Below are positions 61,359 through 64,000 of a stretch of DNA of 64,000 bases, one piece after another. Location of the stretch: the NCBI GenBank assembly GCA_022539475.1, contig VCMS01000022.1, positions 434,001-498,000 of the forward strand. The letters run 5' to 3'. This DNA is from Gracilaria domingensis (lineage: Eukaryota > Rhodophyta > Florideophyceae > Gracilariales > Gracilariaceae). Numbering within the stretch: position 1 is the first letter of the stretch; every line of letters starts with the position of its first letter. The translations under genes were made by a program, and so were the position numbers. The notes under the pieces were generated by a model, which saw nothing but the letters and a program-made list of their open reading frames with translations, was not told the DNA's origin and made no database searches.

Positions 61359-62834
61359 GATTCGAAGCCTAAAGTCTCCTCTACGGTTATGGCTTGGGTT
61401 GAACTATGATTTCGCCAAATGTTGATGAGGGCTGCGAGGCGCCTCTGTTGTTATCCATGGTTCCTACATGTGCTGGTAAAGCAGTATCATGTCAAGGCCA
61501 CGAGGGGCCTCGTATGATGGTTCGCCTTTGTAATTGGTTCGATTTGCGACATTTCACTCCAACCGGCGAATTTAAGCCGTTCGTACCGTTGTTTTAACTC
61601 ACCATGTTCTCTCAATACAAAGCATTGTGCTGTGCTGGGTTTGAGCGTGTCTTCCAATTTGGTCTGCTGATAAAGTTCTAGACTATTAACAGCAGGCTAG
61701 ATGAGCACCAGTGTAGAACCGTTCGGGTTTTCAACCGTTCACTTGCTACACTCCGAAAGCAACATGTCTTGGTCTCTCCAAAATTGCTCCGAAGCACTAG
61801 ACGCGTTTTGGCTTTGTCGAGTTCGTGAGAAGGGGGGTTCTTTTGGGCACATGGGAAACGTTGGGAAACTGCGGGCTGGATGTATAGCAGTGGATATGTC
61901 ATTGTGATCTTGCGAGCATTTAAGGTGTATAAAGTGGCAGGAAGTTTCGTTGCTGTGTTGTTTTAAAGTGTTTCTTATTCATATTTGCATCTCAATGTGG
62001 TTAAAAGAAGATGGATATCACTTCTGAAAGCCGAATTGAACTTTTAACGCTGCAGTATCTCACTTCTTGAACCCATGCAAAAACTTTTGCCCATCAGATG
62101 GGTGCATGTCAAACGATTTGAAGTTTTAAGTTCCAGCTCTTCCTTGGTATCTTTCGTTCTAAGTACGTTCGCTCCTGGGAGTCCCAGGAGTTCTGGAACG
62201 CGAGACCAGCGTTCAATACACGTCTGTCTACATATCAATCTTGGTAGGGGGAGGGTAAACGTTGAAACGTTCAACGGAAACAAAATGGCCGTTTTCATCG
62301 GCACCTCAGCATTGCCAAAAAAAATCAGCCATTGTAGATACTGTATCCAACTGTAGATACAAAGGTACCTTTGGTATCTGTAATCATTGAGCATGCATCA
62401 AATGATTGAAACAAATTATTGCAACAGACCAATAGACATTTGGTTTTACAACACCCAAGATTCCTTGCTGAAAGCATTGTCGCGCGTCATCTTCGCTCAA
62501 CGCCACAGGGAATGTTGAGATAACCTCACGCTGTGCAGGGAAACTGCCCTACATGTTTTAGTGTGCTAAGGTACGGCTGCCTCACTTTGCAACCGTCACC
62601 ATCGCGAAAGGCTGCTGCTGCCCTCTTCCTTCAAAAGCGCCTCGAAATCCGGTCGCTGCAGCGACTTCTCTACGGCCGACTTCAAGCGACTGGGGTGAGC
62701 TTCACTCCGGCTTTCGCGTGAACGAAGCTTCTAGGAGTTCGTCTCCTCTGGTTGCCTTCTGAGCCCTCAAGAAGCATTGCGAAGAACCCTTTCTTGTTAG
62801 TGGGACATCGCTTCGCTCCAAGACGGCGAATAGT
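61359..62834. other. Intergenic between PP4R1 and BSD genes
   Basis: 1.48 kb with short frames only. Contains the rearranged double motif TACAAAGGTACCTTTGGTA at 62358-62376 and a CTCCTGGGAGTCCCAGGAG inverted repeat at 62173-62191. No gene recognised. Confidence 0.45.
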
Positions 62835-64000
62835 ATGATGGCCTCTACAGAAGAACCACCCTCTCAGGTGCCACCAGAGGTTCAGGAGAGTCCTACCTCT
62901 AACGACGTACTTGTAAAATCTGAAACCTCTGGAGCTCCATCTCCGACTGACGTCTCTGCACAACAGACCCTTTCTCAGGAGACTTCTCCCTCTGAGCTTC
63001 CGAACAAGGAGTTGGCTTCGGATTCGGGAGAGAATCTGAAAACAGAGGGAGAACCGGAAAAGGGAAGTGTGCAACAGACTCAGGAGATCACTTTTGACGA
63101 CATTCGAGCGGCTGCGGACCAAATAGATGAGAATATTGACAACGCGCTCGGACACGCCGCCGATACACTTTGGAGCTTTGCAAGCTCTGTGCGTGGCACA
63201 ATGTCGAGCGTAGTTAACGACGAGAGTGGACTTGCTGGTTTGCGAAAGAATGTAACGAGTCATCTTGCCCCTCTTGATGACATCGGTCGAGGTATACAAT
63301 CACAGATAGGGGCCTTTGCTCCCAAAGATGTAACATTAGCGAACATTACTGGATCCATGCGCAGCGTCGCGGAAAGCGTGCAACGAAATGCACAGGCCGT
63401 GGAAGAGGCGATAATTGCGAAAGCAAACGAGCCTTCGGCCCCGAAACAAGAAGCAGAACCTGATCAGGCTCAGAAGAGGGAGGCAGCTTCTATACTTGCC
63501 GGGGCAGATGCTGGGATGGATATCCTTTCCGTAATTCCTTCTGGTGAAGGAATTGAGGTAAATCAAGACATCGCCAAGGTTGGTGAGAAAGTGAGTGAGA
63601 AAGTTGGTGGCTTGTCGCATGCCATTGGAGAAACTGTGGGTGGGTTTCTCACAGGCCTATTGGGAGATGAGAATGATGAGTTATACGACGAGATAGCACG
63701 AAGAGCGGCTTCAAAAGTACCAAAAACCAGGTTTGAGAAACGAATTTACGAACTTCAAGCTAATCCTGAGACCTATTGCAAGCAGCCCGACGACATGGAA
63801 TTATTCAATGAATGGGGAAAGGACTTTAACCTTGAAGAGTATGCTGAGTCGTGCATAGAGATTCTGTACATGCATGAAACTATTGCTGACCTTTATGAAC
63901 GCATGGTCCCGAACATTATCGAAGAAGATACGTTCTGGATGAGATACTTCTTCGCCCGCGATGTTCTTCATCAAGAAGAGGGAAGAAGACGAAAGCTCTT
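62835..64000 (+). CDS. BSD-domain protein, 3' end beyond the window
   Basis: Open from tandem ATGs at 62835 and 62838 to the window edge (388 codons seen, no stop). The first ~85 residues are Ser/Glu/Pro/Gln-rich and disordered. Helical segments follow (about 88-270), including ITFDDIRAAADQIDENIDNAL and repeated SV.G/VGEKVSEKVGGL amphipathic stretches that recall membrane-associated helices. Residues about 297-377 are a BSD domain: TRFEKRIYELQANPETY, FNEWGKDF, and the diagnostic Phe-Trp pair in EDTFWMRYFFARDVL. BSD domains occur in TFIIH p62, synapse-associated proteins and DOS2-like proteins. The layout suits the latter cytosolic group. Its end is missing, so other domains may follow. Confidence 0.82.
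   Translation, partial: MMASTEEPPSQVPPEVQESPTSNDVLVKSETSGAPSPTDVSAQQTLSQETSPSELPNKELASDSGENLKTEGEPEKGSVQQTQEITFDDIRAAADQIDENIDNALGHAADTLWSFASSVRGTMSSVVNDESGLAGLRKNVTSHLAPLDDIGRGIQSQIGAFAPKDVTLANITGSMRSVAESVQRNAQAVEEAIIAKANEPSAPKQEAEPDQAQKREAASILAGADAGMDILSVIPSGEGIEVNQDIAKVGEKVSEKVGGLSHAIGETVGGFLTGLLGDENDELYDEIARRAASKVPKTRFEKRIYELQANPETYCKQPDDMELFNEWGKDFNLEEYAESCIEILYMHETIADLYERMVPNIIEEDTFWMRYFFARDVLHQEEGRRRKL

Noticed and set aside
62682-63299. 205-aa minus-strand frame
   Set aside because: Antisense to the BSD gene, whose sense frame is open throughout and has a recognisable domain.
1-64000. CRISPR arrays, rRNA genes, transposases, integrases or viral genes
   Set aside because: None seen: no regularly spaced repeats, no rRNA signatures, no transposase or reverse transcriptase domain in any large frame.

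Overview
This 64 kb window is nuclear DNA of a photosynthetic eukaryote, most probably a mesophilic, probably unicellular red alga. A three-helix chlorophyll-binding protein of the red-algal LHCR type carries a simple, Phe-containing transit peptide with no ER signal in front, which points to a primary plastid. A plastid sigma-70 factor, a plastid-type HisG and an S1-domain protein have comparable leaders. Introns are few and short (54-128 bp, GT..AG, often with a CTAAC branch-like motif). Polycistronic organisation is absent, and neighbouring genes mostly alternate strands. The species is inferred, not shown; no rRNA or plastid DNA is present.

Layout. 0-10 kb: SDE2 (ubiquitin-like processed splicing/replication factor), SEC24 (COPII coat), QNG1 (queuosine salvage glycosidase, one intron), a compact divergent double-AAA ATPase, and plastid HisG (first step of histidine synthesis). 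10.3-14.5 kb: gene-poor. 14.5-22.5 kb: a secreted temptin-Hedgehog-type Hint fusion, a polyQ bHLH-zip factor, the sigma factor and FolC. 23.3-30.7 kb: a membrane SDR with three exons, tRNA-Lys(CUU), a Golgi GT31 glycosyltransferase, a plastid S1 protein and plant-type short tRNase Z. 30.7-35.1 kb: gene-poor. 35-48 kb: Mediator MED14, LHC, a protein with two tandem CAP N-terminal domains, mitochondrial alternative oxidase (three exons) and a second bHLH-zip factor. 49-64 kb: an unrecognised coiled-coil protein, an RBM34/Nop12-like RRM protein, a GUCD1-like C39-fold protein whose 3' end overlaps a convergent hypothetical gene, a WW-BAG co-chaperone, a PP4R1-like HEAT protein, and a BSD-domain protein cut by the window end.

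The genes do not form one pathway. They fall into themes: plastid gene expression and photosynthesis (sigma, S1, LHC), RNA metabolism (SDE2, QNG1, tRNase Z, RRM), secretory pathway (SEC24, GT31, SDR, secreted Hint protein), transcription control (MED14, two bHLH factors) and proteostasis or signalling (AAA, BAG, PP4R1). The most unusual contents are three domain architectures: the temptin-Hog fusion, the tandem CAP-N protein lacking an actin-binding CARP domain, and the BAG3-like WW-BAG protein. There is also a recurrent intergenic motif TACAARGGTA, and a habit of C-rich sense-strand leaders upstream of the GC-rich genes.
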